Shown: positions 36,601 to 51,600 of the stretch, in pieces
Layout of the letters: the number at the start of each line of letters is the position of its first letter
Numbering within the stretch: position 1 is the stretch's first letter
Assembly (NCBI GenBank): GCA_022495005.1
Contig: JAGYXB010001944.1
Span: forward strand, 241,147-305,146
Length of the DNA: 64,000 bases
Source: Rhyacophila brunnea
Lineage: Eukaryota; Arthropoda; Insecta; Trichoptera; Rhyacophilidae
Reading direction: 5' to 3'
Made by a program: the position numbers and the translations under genes
The notes under the pieces: generated by a model
What the model saw: the letters and a program-made list of their open reading frames with translations, nothing else
The model's database searches: none
Told to the model about the DNA's origin: nothing

Positions 36601-39600
36601 AGCTCGTGTTCTCAGTTGCTTGTCTTCGTGAAATATATTCATTCAGATAATATCAAAGAAGAGTTCCTATTTTGTAGTGGACTTGAAACTAATACAAAAA
36701 GTGAAGATATTATGCAGAAGATAAATATGTTTTTTGAGACTGGAGGAAAGAGGTGGGAAAACTGGTTGATTTTGAAGACTAAGTATACTTACAACCAGTA
36801 TAATAAATACTTAGTATCAAAACTTATTCCAAAATACTTACTAGTATTTGGAATACTATGTAGAGCGTTTGGCGTGCATTTGCGACATAAGTCTCATACT
36901 CAACTGGAACTAAAACTTAACTCCATATTAGTATTTGAAATATCGTCTTCAATAGAATCGCTAAAAATACACTGAGCTGGGCTTTTCAAAATGGCCCATT
37001 TATTATAAAATTTTAAACACATTTTAAATTTGTGAGTTGTTTTAATCTTATGTTATAATATTCTTGTTAACATAAAATGAATAACAATGATTTTTTTTAT
37101 TTTAAACTGCCTCACCTCAGTCCCCTCACTACATTCCCGAGGGAATATGCTTCTAAAGAAAATTTATGACCTATTGTTCATACACAAGATGATGTCATTC
37201 ATATGCATAGATTAATAAATTAAAATATAATTGTATTCAAATGCTATCTCGCTGGCGCGCATTTAATGTCAATCGTATTGAAAGTCTACCAACTAGCGAG
37301 CGAGACTCGCGATGATATCATCACACGTTTTTTGGAACAAGTTTGTTGGGTCACACGTATTGAGTATGGGTAGTTTCATCCGATACTTGAGTACACAAAC
37401 TGGTGACAGTATTTCCATATCACCTCTACTGGAGGATCAAAGTGGAAAAACGACTATGGGGTTTGTACGGATGGTGCACCATCAATGCTTGGGTCAAAAT
37501 CGGGCTTTCAGAAACAAATGAAAAGAACTAGCTCCCCAAGCAAGGGGAATCCACTGCATGATTCACCGGTATGCCCTTGCCAGTAAGACTCTTCCAACTC
37601 CTCTGCAAGAGGTACTTGATTCGCTGATAAAAATCTTAAATTACATCAAATATGGAGCTCTTAACACCCGTCTGTTTAAAGAACTGAGCAAAGACATGGA
37701 TTCTGATCACGAGGTTCTTCTTTTCTACACTCCAGTGCGCTGGTTGTCGAAAAGAAATGTTGTGAATCGTGTCTTTGAATTGAAAGATGAAATCAAATTG
37801 TTCCTGGAAGTGCAAGGGGAACATAACCTTTTGGTATACTTTAACGACAAAGCTTGGTTGTAAAGAGTAGCATATCTAGCTGATATTAGAACAGCAAAAT
37901 AGGTTTAACCTGAAACTTCAGGGAAAGGAAACGAATATTATCGCATTTCACGATAATTTCGGGGCATTTTTATCCTATCTGCAAAACTGCCGAAGAAAAA
38001 TAAATCTCGGAAACATCGCCATGTTTGAGAAACTCTGCAGTGTGGTAGATGAATCTGAAGGTGAAATAAATGAAAATTTGAAGGAGGAGATTACTGGCAT
38101 CTCGACTCAACGTTACTTCCCAGAGCTGAAAGAAGAAGAAACTACATTGACACAAAATCCATTCTCAGCTTCCCTTGTAGCCATCATTCCCGATGTATTA
38201 CAAGATGAATTCTGGGATTTGCGGAATGATTCCTCAGCATGTAACTTGTTTAATGAAAAATTTCTCACACAATTCTGGTGTGGTATGTATCATTCATACC
38301 CAAATGCGACGATACTTGCCTTTCGAGTTTTAGTTCCATTTGTGTCGTATCTCTGCGAGAGTGGATTTTCAACTCTTCTTTGTTTGAAAACAAAAGATAG
38401 AAATAAATTAAATGTTGAGAATGACGTTGGCGTTAACAAAAACTCACAAGCGAATTTCGAGGTTGGTTAATAACATGCAATTTCAACCATCACATTAAAT
38501 TAATTATTAAACATAATTTAAAATAAAATAATACTAAAAAAACTATTTTCGTTGTTTTTTTTAATTACCCTATTAAAAGTGCCTTTTTCAATTGCATTGA
38601 GGTCGCGGGTCACATGGCTTTTATAAAAGGGGGTCGCCACCCGAAAAAGGTTGGGAACTTGTGCTTTAGTAGATAAACATAAAAAATCAGGCACAGGAAA
38701 GTCCATTATACTATATAATTATTACTTCATCATGAAATATTAGCCACTAGGGCTGAGGTTATCAATTATAATACAAACAAATGGTATTTAACCACGATTT
38801 CAGATTCATCAGAACCCACGAGTGACTGGTGAAAATATTTGGATAAATTTTAAATTAACTCATTTAGTGCTAACACCACGACTGGCGCAGTTGGAGTCGT
38901 TGGCCTTTAGATATAATTAACGTGTTATTTAAATGTGGTAATTAAAAGGTTAACACCCACGGTGGCCGCGCGGCATAAGCGTTGGACTATCATGCCGTGG
39001 GTCCCAGGTTCGAATCCTGGGTCTGGCAAGTACACATATTGTTTTTCAAGATGTGTGTGAGTCAGGGTATGGACCTAATAGGTTGAGCAAGCAAGTGGCT
39101 GACATCCATTTCTCGTAAAAAAAAAAAAATCTGTTAATACAAACCTCTACTCTGTGGAGGCCCATATGATCCTATTAGGATCGGACATGGTCGGAAAATT
39201 AAAAGGTTAGCACTAATTGTGAACACATTGACTGCTGACTAGATAATTACTTTTTAATTACCATATTTAAATAACATGCTAATTATATCCATTGGCCACC
39301 TAATCGTTACGCGCTAGGTGCGTCTTTAGCATCCAATGTATTAAATATACCTACCTATAATGCAATTGTATTTCGTAAATCTGCACATTGTCATTGTTGG
39401 TCAAGGACGTTGAAAGGCAATGGAAGTAAACCAGACATTGTGTAACCTGACAAAAAAATTACAGTCCTGTTAAACCTTTTACGTTAATTAATACATTTTG
39501 TTTCCACTTTCAATACCGAATATATCGGTATTGTCTGATTTTTAAAACCGGTATTTCGGTATCGAAAAATACTAGGATACCGGTTTTGAAATCTTGGTTT

Positions 39601-42600
39601 TATAATCCTTAATTGTAATGTAGTACAATGTATTTGACAACTGCAGTAATGTTTTCAGCCAGGGGTTCACAAACTTTTTTGTCAAGGGACAATTTTGAAA
39701 TCAAAAATATTTGGCTTTTTTTGTAAATATTTTTTGTTTTTAAAAAACACAAGGCAAAAAAATATTTCATTGTGTAAAATTATATTTTTAACTAACTTTA
39801 TTATTACTCATATACTAAAAATATAATATTTAATTTTTTTCACCATGTGATTTATGCAATTGCTTGTTTGAAACTAAATCCTGCAATCTAGGCTCAAATT
39901 TTGTGTTGTGAATACGCAAAAAACAGATGCGATATGGTTGTCTGTTAATTTCGATCTTATGTTTGATATTTTATTAATGCTCATTGTAAAAAATGTTTTT
40001 TCAAAAATATAGGTACTTCCAAATAAAGAAGCCATTTGATGAGCATGTTTTACTATATTTGAATATACTTCAAAGGGAAAGTCCTTTGTAGAATTATTCA
40101 ATTAAATTCTTATCACGCTTTTGCTTCCACGTTTTTTTGCAACTCTATTAATACAAACTGCATATTTACGGGAACATTCATTCTTGCCAGAGGATATTTA
40201 ATTTTAAATGTAATTTTTTAATATTAGATATGAAGAATAAAAAATAATACAGATTTAACATAAATCTTGCGGGACACACTTTGTGAACCCCTATTTCAAG
40301 CCAATCTGTAAAATTTTATTTTCTTAGTGACATACATATTGTGGCAAGCCGAATTAGTGAAGATCAAATTAACTCTTTTGACCTTTTTATTAAAACACAG
40401 TATTTTATTTATTTTATTATTAATACAGTATTTTCTTATTTAGAACCACCATCCAGATAGACCAAGACGGCCACCCAACACTTTCGTCATCTTTTCCAGA
40501 AAGCGAGGACCGCAAATCAAGAATGAATTTCCCACAATGGGTTTGGTAAACACAAAATGCAATATAAGTTTTTGTTGGTTAAGGTACATGAAAGGTGGTT
40601 TTGTAGAAACAATATTTAGATCAGTAATGTGCACCATTTTCAATCCAAGGGCCACGTTTTCAATGCTAAATAAAATTCAAAGTGCAATTTTAAAGAAAAT
40701 CTAGAAAAATCATCGGCCTGAATGAAAGCTCTTACAGCTGATTACATTCCACTCAGTCTTGTACGTTACATTGGAAACGTACTTCCGCAGAACTATCTCA
40801 TGGATCCATCAACCTTTAGAAAGTTTTCTACATTTTGGGTACCATTGGATGACCAGATTTCTTCTGCCGTTGTCTCTAATACGAGCTGTTTGAAATTTTT
40901 AGCTAACTATAAAATTGTATGCTCTTTTCAACTGAAAATAAAAAAATGTATTTATCTAAAAATGCGTACAATAAAAAGGTGTATCTCCATAGCCATAATA
41001 ATACTATAAAGCAGGGTTGGCGAACCTATGGCACCTACAAAAATTTAGCTGACACGTGAATGATTTACAAATTCAATTTTTTAATGTATAATATTTCCGG
41101 ACTCTTCATTTATTTTTCATTTTTCCATACACATATATTTTAAGCTGGCAACGCTGCCATTGACATAGCCAACAAAATTTTGTTATCGTTGGAGGTTATG
41201 TTTGTTATTGGTTACAATAATTATTATTAGATCCAGCTGATGTTTGCCGTACCAAAGGTCCGTGAAGACAAGAGCATACATTTTATTTAATAAATCTTAT
41301 TTAACATGGCCAGTGGAAATTTAAAAAAATACAAGTTGGTGGACTGAGGAGTATGGCAAGATTAACGAAGGCAAAGCAGTGTGTATTTTGTATTCTGAGA
41401 CAAACCATAAATCACTCCTTGAGAAAATCAAGGACAAACTAAAATAATTCATTGGTGCAATAATTTAAAAATAAAAATATTCAATCAACAAATCGAGTAA
41501 AATTTATCGGCAATCACTAAAATATAACAGCTGCTTGTTATTTTGCCTCAAATTTAATCGCTACAAATGGAAAACCATTCAGTAATAGGGAATAAATGAA
41601 CGAAGTGCGGTTAAAATGCTCCCACGATAACAAATTATTCAAAGAATAAAATACTTTCTTCAATAGAATTTTTAAAAACTTTTTTCCACATGAAAAATTG
41701 CTTGGCACGTCAGACAGACAAAAAATAAAATTTGGCATGTGCACATAAAAAGGTTCGCCAGCTCTGCTATAAAGGATTATTAGTAGTTTAGTTGCAAGAA
41801 GAAGATTTTTATGATTATAGTCAGTGAGTTATATAATATATTATATACAATATTTGTTTATTTTTTTATTATTTCCATCAAAGAGAAAACTTCTTTTACA
41901 AATATGTATAATGTAACAAAACAATGATTCGGTTTGTGGATTGTATGCGTACGAATACAAGCGAATCGGCTGCCAAGTAATTAGTACCACTTCGACCTTT
42001 GAAGTGATAGCATGTTTCATTTTTACTCAAAAATACCGTGACCAAAAATACTAAAAGTAATTATTTTTTTGAAACTTATTTGTTGGTAGGTACCTATCAT
42101 ATTTTTTTTTTAATTATAGACGTCAAAAAAAACAAAATAAGGGTGTGCCATACCACTTTCTGGCCAATCTAAAGAACTCATTTTAAATTTGTACGAGTAT
42201 TGGCACGCAGAAAATAAAGATGCAGACATTAATAATAAATGTAGCGAAAAAGGTTGCGTAAGCCCATAAGCTGACCTGCACAAATTTGTGACGAATTTAA
42301 AAAAATGGGGGGAGTGTTCGCTTTCTCTTCGCCCAAAAGGAAGTGGAAAGCAATTGAAACCTAAATCAACATTGATGATTTCGAAAAAAGTATTAGAAGA
42401 AAGATTCACAATTTCTATATAGAAAAAAAAACATTTACCTACACTGGCGAGATTGCATAAACATTTAAAAATTGATATATATTTCAACGGAGGAGTCTCA
42501 TCGTTACGTGGGATTATAAAATCGCTGGGTTCCCGGCGGAAGACGGAAAGAATCAAATGACTCTTGATGGAAAAAAACGGATATTGTCACAAAGCGTTTT

Positions 42601-45600
42601 TATCAATAAATGGTTATTAATTTTGAATCAATGCGTTTTAATTAATACACAAAAAACTTTCTAAATTAAAACTTTAAAATCTAGTAACTTTTTGGGACTT
42701 TCTGTACCCCATCATCAAACCGAATAGTCGTTTTGTTTTTACTGTACTTATGTATATTTTTATTTTTCAATATAATCTCCTCGTTCATTGCTGACCAATT
42801 AATTACCCTGTTTAACTATAACGTTAATTGCTATGCACTAGTATATTTGTAGATCTATTGATTAATTTTTCTAAACCTTCATTAAAATAATTTTCGGATT
42901 TGCCTTCAAAATGGTCGTTTACGGCTGGATTCATTATCAAAATGTTTTCCACGTAAATCTTTCTTCAAATTTGGAAACAGGCACTAATCACTAGGTGTCA
43001 GATCAGCACTGCAAAGTGGGTGAGTCAATTCCTGGAAGCCGCATTTTCTCATTTCAGCAGTCATTGCAATTTGAGCCTTGTTAATATGTGCGTTGTCATG
43101 AAGTAATAACACGCTTTTTGTTAATTTGCCCCTCCTTTTTACTTTAATAGATACTTTTAAGCGACTTTGAATATTAGTATAGTAATGTCCTTTGAGGTCG
43201 GCGCCTTTTGGTTTATAATCTATTAACAGGATTCCTTGTGAATCCCAAAGCATTGTTGCCATCACCTTCCCAGCCTATGGTACGACCTTAAACTTCTTGA
43301 AGGCTGAACCACCCTTTTTATGCCACTGCATGGACTCCTGTTTTGACTCAGGGGTATAATGATTTACCCACGTTTCATCTCCCTTTACAATTTTGTTGAT
43401 AAGTTCCTCTTGATTGACGCCAGACAGCTTTAAAAACTGCTTGGAACATTCCACACGGTAACTTTTCTGATGTGGCATAAGCATTCATGGCACTCATCTT
43501 GTGCTTACCTTTGACATCCCAAGATTTTCGTGTATAATTCTGGAAATTGGTGATTAGGGTGGATTGAATCTTTCTGCGATTTCGATTAGTTTTAGCTGAC
43601 CATTTTCTATAAGGGCATCTTTGATTTTAATACCATTTTATGTGTAGTGATGTCACTTGCCTTCCACAACGGTCATCGTCTTCTAATGACTTTACCTTGT
43701 TTAAATAGACGTGACCATTTGTAAATCATGGTTTTACAACAAACAGTGCCATAAACCAATTTCATTTCATTTAGGATGGTTTCCACACTTTTTCCAACTC
43801 ACAAAACATTGTGGGTAATTTAATTACTGCACGGAGCTCAAAATTTGACATTTTTTAAATTATCATAGATTTTCATTTGTTTTGAATATTGAAAGCGATT
43901 TAATTGAGCAATCTACTTGAAATTGCACAAGTATACCTAAAAAGTTTACCTAACAATAAATAAATAATTTTTCCCCCCATACTTGCCACTTTCACCACCA
44001 TTCCGCGAACTTATAAAACTCCCCTCGTATAATATACATATATATTATACTAATGTGCACGTTTACTCAAACTGGGGTAGCTTTCAATGGGTAAGCAGGA
44101 AGATGGGGGATCAATGATAAACAGTAATAATGGTAATGTGGCAAATTACATAATGTTATTTAGTAACAACTTGTTTTTATCCTAAAATGTATTCAAAGTG
44201 GCAAATGAGGCGTCAATTATGCACTACTAATTTAGACATATTGCATTTTTTTTAAGTGTATAAAAATGTCATATAAGTCATACGTATTTCATCTAATTGA
44301 ACTAAGAATACAATTTGTAGATGGTGCTGGTTAATTTTTAAAATTCAATTAAACCTTGCCTGAACCAAATCATAATTCATATTCGGTTTAAATGTGTTTT
44401 ATTTTAGAAAGACGTAACAAAACTCTTGTCAGCGGAATATCATAATTTGTCTCCGAAGAAAATGGCAAAGTATGTTAAAAATACAAATTGAGCAAGCAGG
44501 AATATGAAAGGAAATTGGAGATATTTCTGTAAGTACATTTTTAACATCATTGTAAATCATCTGCTGAGTGTGTATATATTGTATATGTATGTATCACCCT
44601 TAATGCATAGTCCAGAAAAGGATAGATCTGCCCATAAACAAACTATTTAAAAGTAAAACAAAATAAGTCAGCTACATTAAAAGGTTAGAATCCTGGATCT
44701 GGCAAATACACATGTTGTTTTTCAATTTGTTTATAATTCTGAGTATGGACCTAATAAGTTGAGCAAGTGGCCAACATCCATTTCTCGTAAAAATAAAATC
44801 TGTTAATATAAAACCTCCACTCTGTGGAGGCCCATATAATCTTATTAGGATTGGACATGGTAAAAACAATTAAAAACGTTGTGCATAGTAACTACTATAT
44901 CCTCTTTTAACTATAACTTAAAGTATTGTTATTAATAGTATCATTTGTACATTCAGCATACAGGCGGACCTCGACTTTCGAACGTTTGACTTTCGAACAA
45001 TTCGCTATTTCGCACATTTAAAAAAAATCGTTTTTTTAAAACGTTGCGCTGTGGGGTAAAGATTCCCCCTCTCGCTCGCTCGTAACTATGCTACGCGCGG
45101 CTTGTGCAAATGACACGAACATAATTTGTCATAAAAATTCAACATCCGTCCATTTAGTGTTATGTTTATTGTTATATTAGTAATAATAATAATAATATAT
45201 TCATTGACATGTTTTCTTTTTTGAGTACATGCATAACGTTTTTTAGTCATCTTTACACGATATAAGAATACATTCCTCCGACGCCATCACAAAACAAATG
45301 GACGTGCTCACACCTCGACTACCGCTCGCCGATTGGCGACGAGTGCAAAATTTCGTCCCACCTATTGTTGAAAATTATTTGCCATGTCACTTATGTATGC
45401 TCTTAATGCAATCATTGTCTCAATTTTGGATATCCCTCAATAAAGAATATCCATCTCTTGAGTTATAAAGCTCTCAGATTATTGGTCGTTTTCTCAACTT
45501 TTTAGTTGTGTGAAAATACTTTACATCTATGTCAGTAATAAAAACCAAACAGAAATCGAATGGACATCAATGCAGCGCTTCGTCTCTTAGAAATAAAGCT

Positions 45601-48600
45601 GCAACAACGTATATCAAATTTACTTACAAATAAGCAACAGTAGATCTATATTGGTTTTTATCTCTGGCTGATAACGGTTGTTCGTATTGTATTGTTCGCC
45701 GGGCCACGGGTATTAAAAGGTTGAAGAACATTATTAATACTTTGGACGCGGAAGACGCACACGGTGCGTAATGACCAGGCGGCCGATCGATGTAATTAAC
45801 GTGCATTTTAAAGGGGGCAATTAAAATCTCATTATCTATTCAGCAGCGAAAGCGTTAATTCATAATAAAGTATCCTTTTTTATTTATGTTCAAAAAATCA
45901 AAAATGATTTAATCCCATACGTAAGTATACACACACATAAGTCAATTTAGAATTCCATATACAAAAAGAAAGTAGTCAATGAGTTCACTCGTAATTGCAT
46001 AGTGTTGCCTTTCAGTAACAAACTTATTACTATTATTGTTAATATTTTTTTGTGTGGAATGAAATTTTATGTAGACAAAGTGTGCTGACAAAATAGTATT
46101 TTTTCACAGGTGCCACCGTTAGTTTACAAATTTACAATAATATTAAAATCGATCAATTTGAAAAGTAATATGTACCAATGTTAAAGTGCATTTCCATCAT
46201 GCATTTTGAGTTTAAGGGCTGAAAATTCCGCTTTCCGACTTTGGACGCTAAAAGTTGTGAAAAGGTGACTATGAAGTTGCTCCGATGCCAGAAAATGCTG
46301 TCTCATAGTCAACCCTGTGATATTTCTTATGATGATGGTTAGACTCTAGGGTTCTATGGGAGTTAAATCCTTAGGGGGTGACACCTTTTGGCGGTGTCAG
46401 AACCTATTTGACTGAAATGTAACTGTCATATTTTTATTGTGTTCCTGATACAATTAATTAAACCAATACAATAAACTATTTTAGAAGAGAGAACCCCTCG
46501 GAAGAAACGTCTTTGGATACTAAAAGGAAAAAGAAAATCCCTGAAAAGATCACTCCTTTCAATGTATATTTTGAAGATCAAGTAAAAAAAAACCCAGCTG
46601 CCATCGGAAAGACATATTCGGATATGCTGCCGGTAATACAAAATCAATGGGAATTACTTTCCGATTCCACAAAACTCACTTGGGAGGAGCGCGCTGAAAA
46701 AAAAATTGCAAAGGTAGTAATAAACCTTTTCAATTCATCTTTATTGGATAATCACACAGTCATTGGACTCAACATCACCATAATTCAAACCCAGAAATGC
46801 AAACAAATTTCGATACGATTGAATGCAACGTCAAAAAACTCAACTGTCAAAATATTTAATCCGGATACTCGTCATTTTACATCAGACAAAGAAAGTGGTT
46901 TAGTATAAAAATAATGAAATGTTGTAAATATTTTCTATATTCAATACAGTGTTCTAATTGTTGACCCAACCTAACATGTCATTGTCGCGGTTTGTGCATT
47001 CTGACAGACTAGCACATCAGACGCTTGAACCAAAAGTGATTCCCGTGCTATGAATGAATGGATTTTGATAGAATGGTTTAAGACCATTTTACACTTATAA
47101 ATTTACAAAATCTTATTGTAAACTTTTTACAAAATGTAAGATTGTGAAAGAATGTTATTTTGTATAATAGAACCAATCAACAGCTACAGTTTATGTTTAC
47201 AAAAACTCTTGAAATATCCTCTGTCCACCAAAGAGCCAATTCACGCCAGGTCCATTAAACATTCATCTTCTACTTTCACATTGAAATGTATCAATAGAAT
47301 AAGTTCATATTACATTCCAAACTTTAAACCTCATTAACTCAGCTTGAGTCGAATGTGGAGTAGTTCCTTCAAAATGATTTATATAAGATTTAATATTGTT
47401 GATTGGAAAGATGAACCGTTGACACTTGCGATTAAATTGGACACAACAAAATTATCGCTTTCTTTTTAACCTGTGAAAATGCAGCAAATTCGTAGTATAA
47501 TGGGCGTGCGTGTCTCTTTCAGTTATAGTTTATGTGAAGACTCTGGAAACAAAAACGGCAATCTCCATTTTCATAATTACGTTGGCGAGTCATTAAAAAT
47601 GTCTTAAATCTTTCTTATAGGTATAATTTCTGGAAAAAGTACTTTGAAATGTTATTTGTATACTTACTAATAATAATATATAAAATGTTATAAGACTTTT
47701 TCATAAATTATACCTATAAGAAAGATATTAAATATTTTTAATGACTCGCCAACATATTGCAAAAATGGAGACTGCCGTTTTTGTTTCGAGAGTCCTCATG
47801 TATTTGCCGCCACCGGTCTAACACCTTGCACAGTACTACCGTGCCATTGACGGCGAGGGTAATAACCTCTTTTTCGTACAAGTGGTTGTGAAATATTCTT
47901 CCAACAATTGAATCACTGTGATGATATATTTTTAATTAACAGATGTGAGTACCCAAAGTTCTAGTTTTTCCATTTTGTTGGCTATTCTGAGTTTAGATTA
48001 AGTTGAGGTCACCTGGAATATCTGCCTACAAGGCACCTAAAGGTTATTGCAGAATCAATGATTAAATATTCAGTTCGCTCATAAGTATATAACACATTGA
48101 CTTTGAAATAACCGTATTTATTATTAGATATTTTTTATGTATTGTTTTGCAGCAAGCTTCAGTGAGTGACAGAGAAGATAACAAAAAGTTGAAGAAACCT
48201 ATCACCAAAAAAGAACAACAGATTATTCATAAAACTCTAGGGATGCCCGATAAGCCGCCCACTAGCGTATACAACATGTTTACTAAAATGGTTCTATTGT
48301 CAGGAAAACTGTCAGGAGACAAGGTAATATTTAATATAAATCCATTAAATTCAATATTGATACATATTTATTAACATCTAGAGATGAATAATAAAGTGTA
48401 GCTTGCGTCATAGAGTAATTTTAAATATCACATGTTACTCACGTGTAGGGAATCCAATCCTGGACAATTTTCGATACCTACGAATCCTGGGATTAGTAAA
48501 TATAATCCCGAAACCTTCAGGATTGATTTTTTATCAATCACAATCAAATACGAGGGGTGTTCCATAAGTTCGCGGAATGGTGATGAAGTAGCAAGTATTG

Positions 48601-51600
48601 AGGTTAAAATTATTTTTTTATTGTTAGGTAATCCTTTTTTGGTATACTTATTCAATTTCAAGTTGATTGTTTTATTAAAGCTTCCAATATTCAAATGAGC
48701 AAACGAAAGTCGATGATAATTTAAAAAAATATCAAATATTGAGCTCCGTGCAGTAATTAAATTCCTCATAAAACAGGGAAAAAATGTGGAAACCCTCCAA
48801 AATGAAATGAAATTGGTTTATGGCACTCATTGTTGTGGTAAAACCATGATTTACAAATGGTCACATTTATTTCAACAAGGTGGAGAGTCATTAGAAGATG
48901 ATGACCGTTGTGAAATGCCAAATGACGTCACTACACATGAAATGTATTAAAATCGAAGATGCCCTTTTGGAAAATGGTCAGTTGAAACTAATCAAAGTCG
49001 CAGAAAAGGTCAATCTATCCAAAACAACAATTTCCAGAATTATACACGAAAATCTTGGCATGTCAATGGTAAGCGCAAGATGGGTGCCGCGAATGCTTTT
49101 GCCACATCAAAAAAGTTACCGTGTGGAATGTTCTAAGCAGTATTTAAAGCTGTTTGGCGTCAATCAAGAAGAACTAATCAACAAAATTGGGAGATGAAAC
49201 GTGGGTTCATCATTATGACCCTGAGTTAAAAAAGGAGTCCATGCAGTGGCATAAAAAGGGTGGTTCAACCCCCAAGAAGTTTAAGGTCATACCATCGGCT
49301 GGAAAGGTGATGGCAACAGTGTTTTGGGATTCACAAGGAATCCTAATAATAGATTAGAAATAAAAAGGCACCAACATCACAGGACAGTACTATGCTATTA
49401 TTCTAAGTCGCTTAACAGGATCGCTGCCGGCGGCGCCGATCGGACCGCCTGTATAGTAATCATGAAATTGTCATTATTTCACTGGCACTACCATTGAGTG
49501 GTTTATTTCTTAGCTGGCATCGTAGATGAATACGTTACCGATATTTTTCGCTAGTTGGTTTTTATTTTGCATCATAATTAAATTTTTTATAGACATTTTT
49601 CAGCACTGTGTTTTATAAGGTCCTACCTACATACCATTTATCATCATTAAAGACCGGATCTTTCAAGTCTTTAACCGTCAACCCATAAAAAACACATTAA
49701 AATGGTGGACGAATCCAATATCCTAAGGAGACTTTTGCCCAAATGATTCTTAGTATGGATTTCTACAATTAGTCAGTTGTTTTTTCTGGCAGCTCAGGTG
49801 CGATGGTAATTATTGTAATTAAAATAATCGTCTTGCCAATATTTTAACGCGACGTGCGGGCGACTCAAACGAATTCAAATTCGCAAACTGTAATTAAAAA
49901 GGTCGCATTACAAAATTGATGGTTTGTTTTATTGCAGGTAAGTAATGGTAAACCATTTTTATAAAATGCGTGTAGAATATGTTTTTCATAATTAAATATC
50001 GAATAGCTTTTGCGTACCTACCACTAATATAAATACAAATATTGAAAGATTTTGTCCGCTGACCCGTTTTATGTTCTAAGTGTATCATATTGATACCTAT
50101 TAGTATTACCAAGCAACAATACCGTACCTACATATCGATAAAAAAGTCACATACTTACTTGTTTATTTCTTTAGATATTTAAGTATTTTGAGGATGCTCT
50201 GCCCAAACTGGTCTATTTGATTATAAACTATTGACATTGAAGAATTTCATCAAATCGATCGTAAGAAATTTCATCTTCAAAATACCAGTGGCGTACATCT
50301 GTAGATGCGAAACATCCCTGAAAATATTCGTTTGAACCTACTATTATAATATTATGTATTGCGTAAGCCGTAATTGCATTCTTCTAAAGGTTTTGCAATA
50401 TAATATTGCTTCAGATTTTCACTTAGTCATTGTATTACGTTAATATTTATTGTTGTTTAATTTAATAAAACGCATTTTTTGTAGTACTTATTCCACTTTT
50501 AATCAATAAATTAGGACCGGTTTCGTTCGCATCAGAGGACATTTTCAACTGAACAAGGGAAGATTCAGTTGAAAATGTCCCTCTGAGGCGGACGAAACCG
50601 GTCCTAATTTATTGATTAAAAGTGGAATAAGTACTACAAAAAAATGGAGCCATTGTCGAAAACTACCCAATCAAGATTCGTAACTGGACAAAATCTGACA
50701 TTCGAATGAAATTTTCAAAATGGCGTCCTATGGTAGTTCGTAGTTCCATTTTTGTTCATTCTACAGGTAAGTTTGTAGGTGTGTAATGTTAAAAAAGTCC
50801 TGCCGTCCCATTTAATACATTGTACGCTAAAGGCGCGCCGATTAGGTGGCCATTCGACAAAATTAGCATTATATTTTTATATTTAAATGTTGTAATTAAA
50901 AAGTAATTATCTGATATATGATTATATTATGTATTTGATTTAAATACTTACATATTATAAAGTGTAAAGAACTATTCATCACATAAAACGACTGGTACCT
51001 AGATACATATTTCATTAAAACACTTTATATGTACTTTCGTACTTTTTCCACATTTATTTCATAATTTTGATATTTAACCGATTTTATCCTAATGGACATT
51101 TTCAATTGAATAACATTACAAAATATAGGTAGGTACATATTATTGCATAAAAAGTCAATTAATTAAATATAGATAACGTGGGAGTCGTTGTTTACTTGAA
51201 CTAACTTGTTGGTGATATTTGTCCTTATTTATTAAATGACTGATTTATATACATTATGAAATAGCGCAAATTTTCTGTGTTTAAAATTCACCTACCTCAG
51301 ATATTAAAAAAGGTTCCCTACCAATGACATATTTTGAATGTGGTTTTATTGTTTTCAATCGCATGATGAATACAAAAAGTCCACTACTTAAAAATGAGTT
51401 ATTTTCCATACGATAGTATGTATCATCATCAGCTGTAGTATATACCAATATTGTATATAAATTTATGTTTACCGTGGATTTACAAGAATAAAATTACAAA
51501 GCAAAGGATAATCTTGCAATGTGCTTTTAAAACAATATTAATAGCAGGTTTACATAGTGCATTTGATAGTCACGCAGCCTTCGCTATCGAGGCTTGATAA

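Noticed and set aside
42110..42556. 148-codon minus-strand ORF, one of the longest in the window
   Set aside because: It lies opposite a transposase-like remnant whose plus-strand frames show recognisable blocks; the minus product is low in informative motifs.
46513..46908. Single-exon 131-codon gene
   Set aside because: Its first two thirds are UBF-like exon 6; the part after the GTAGTA donor at 46714 is intron read-through.
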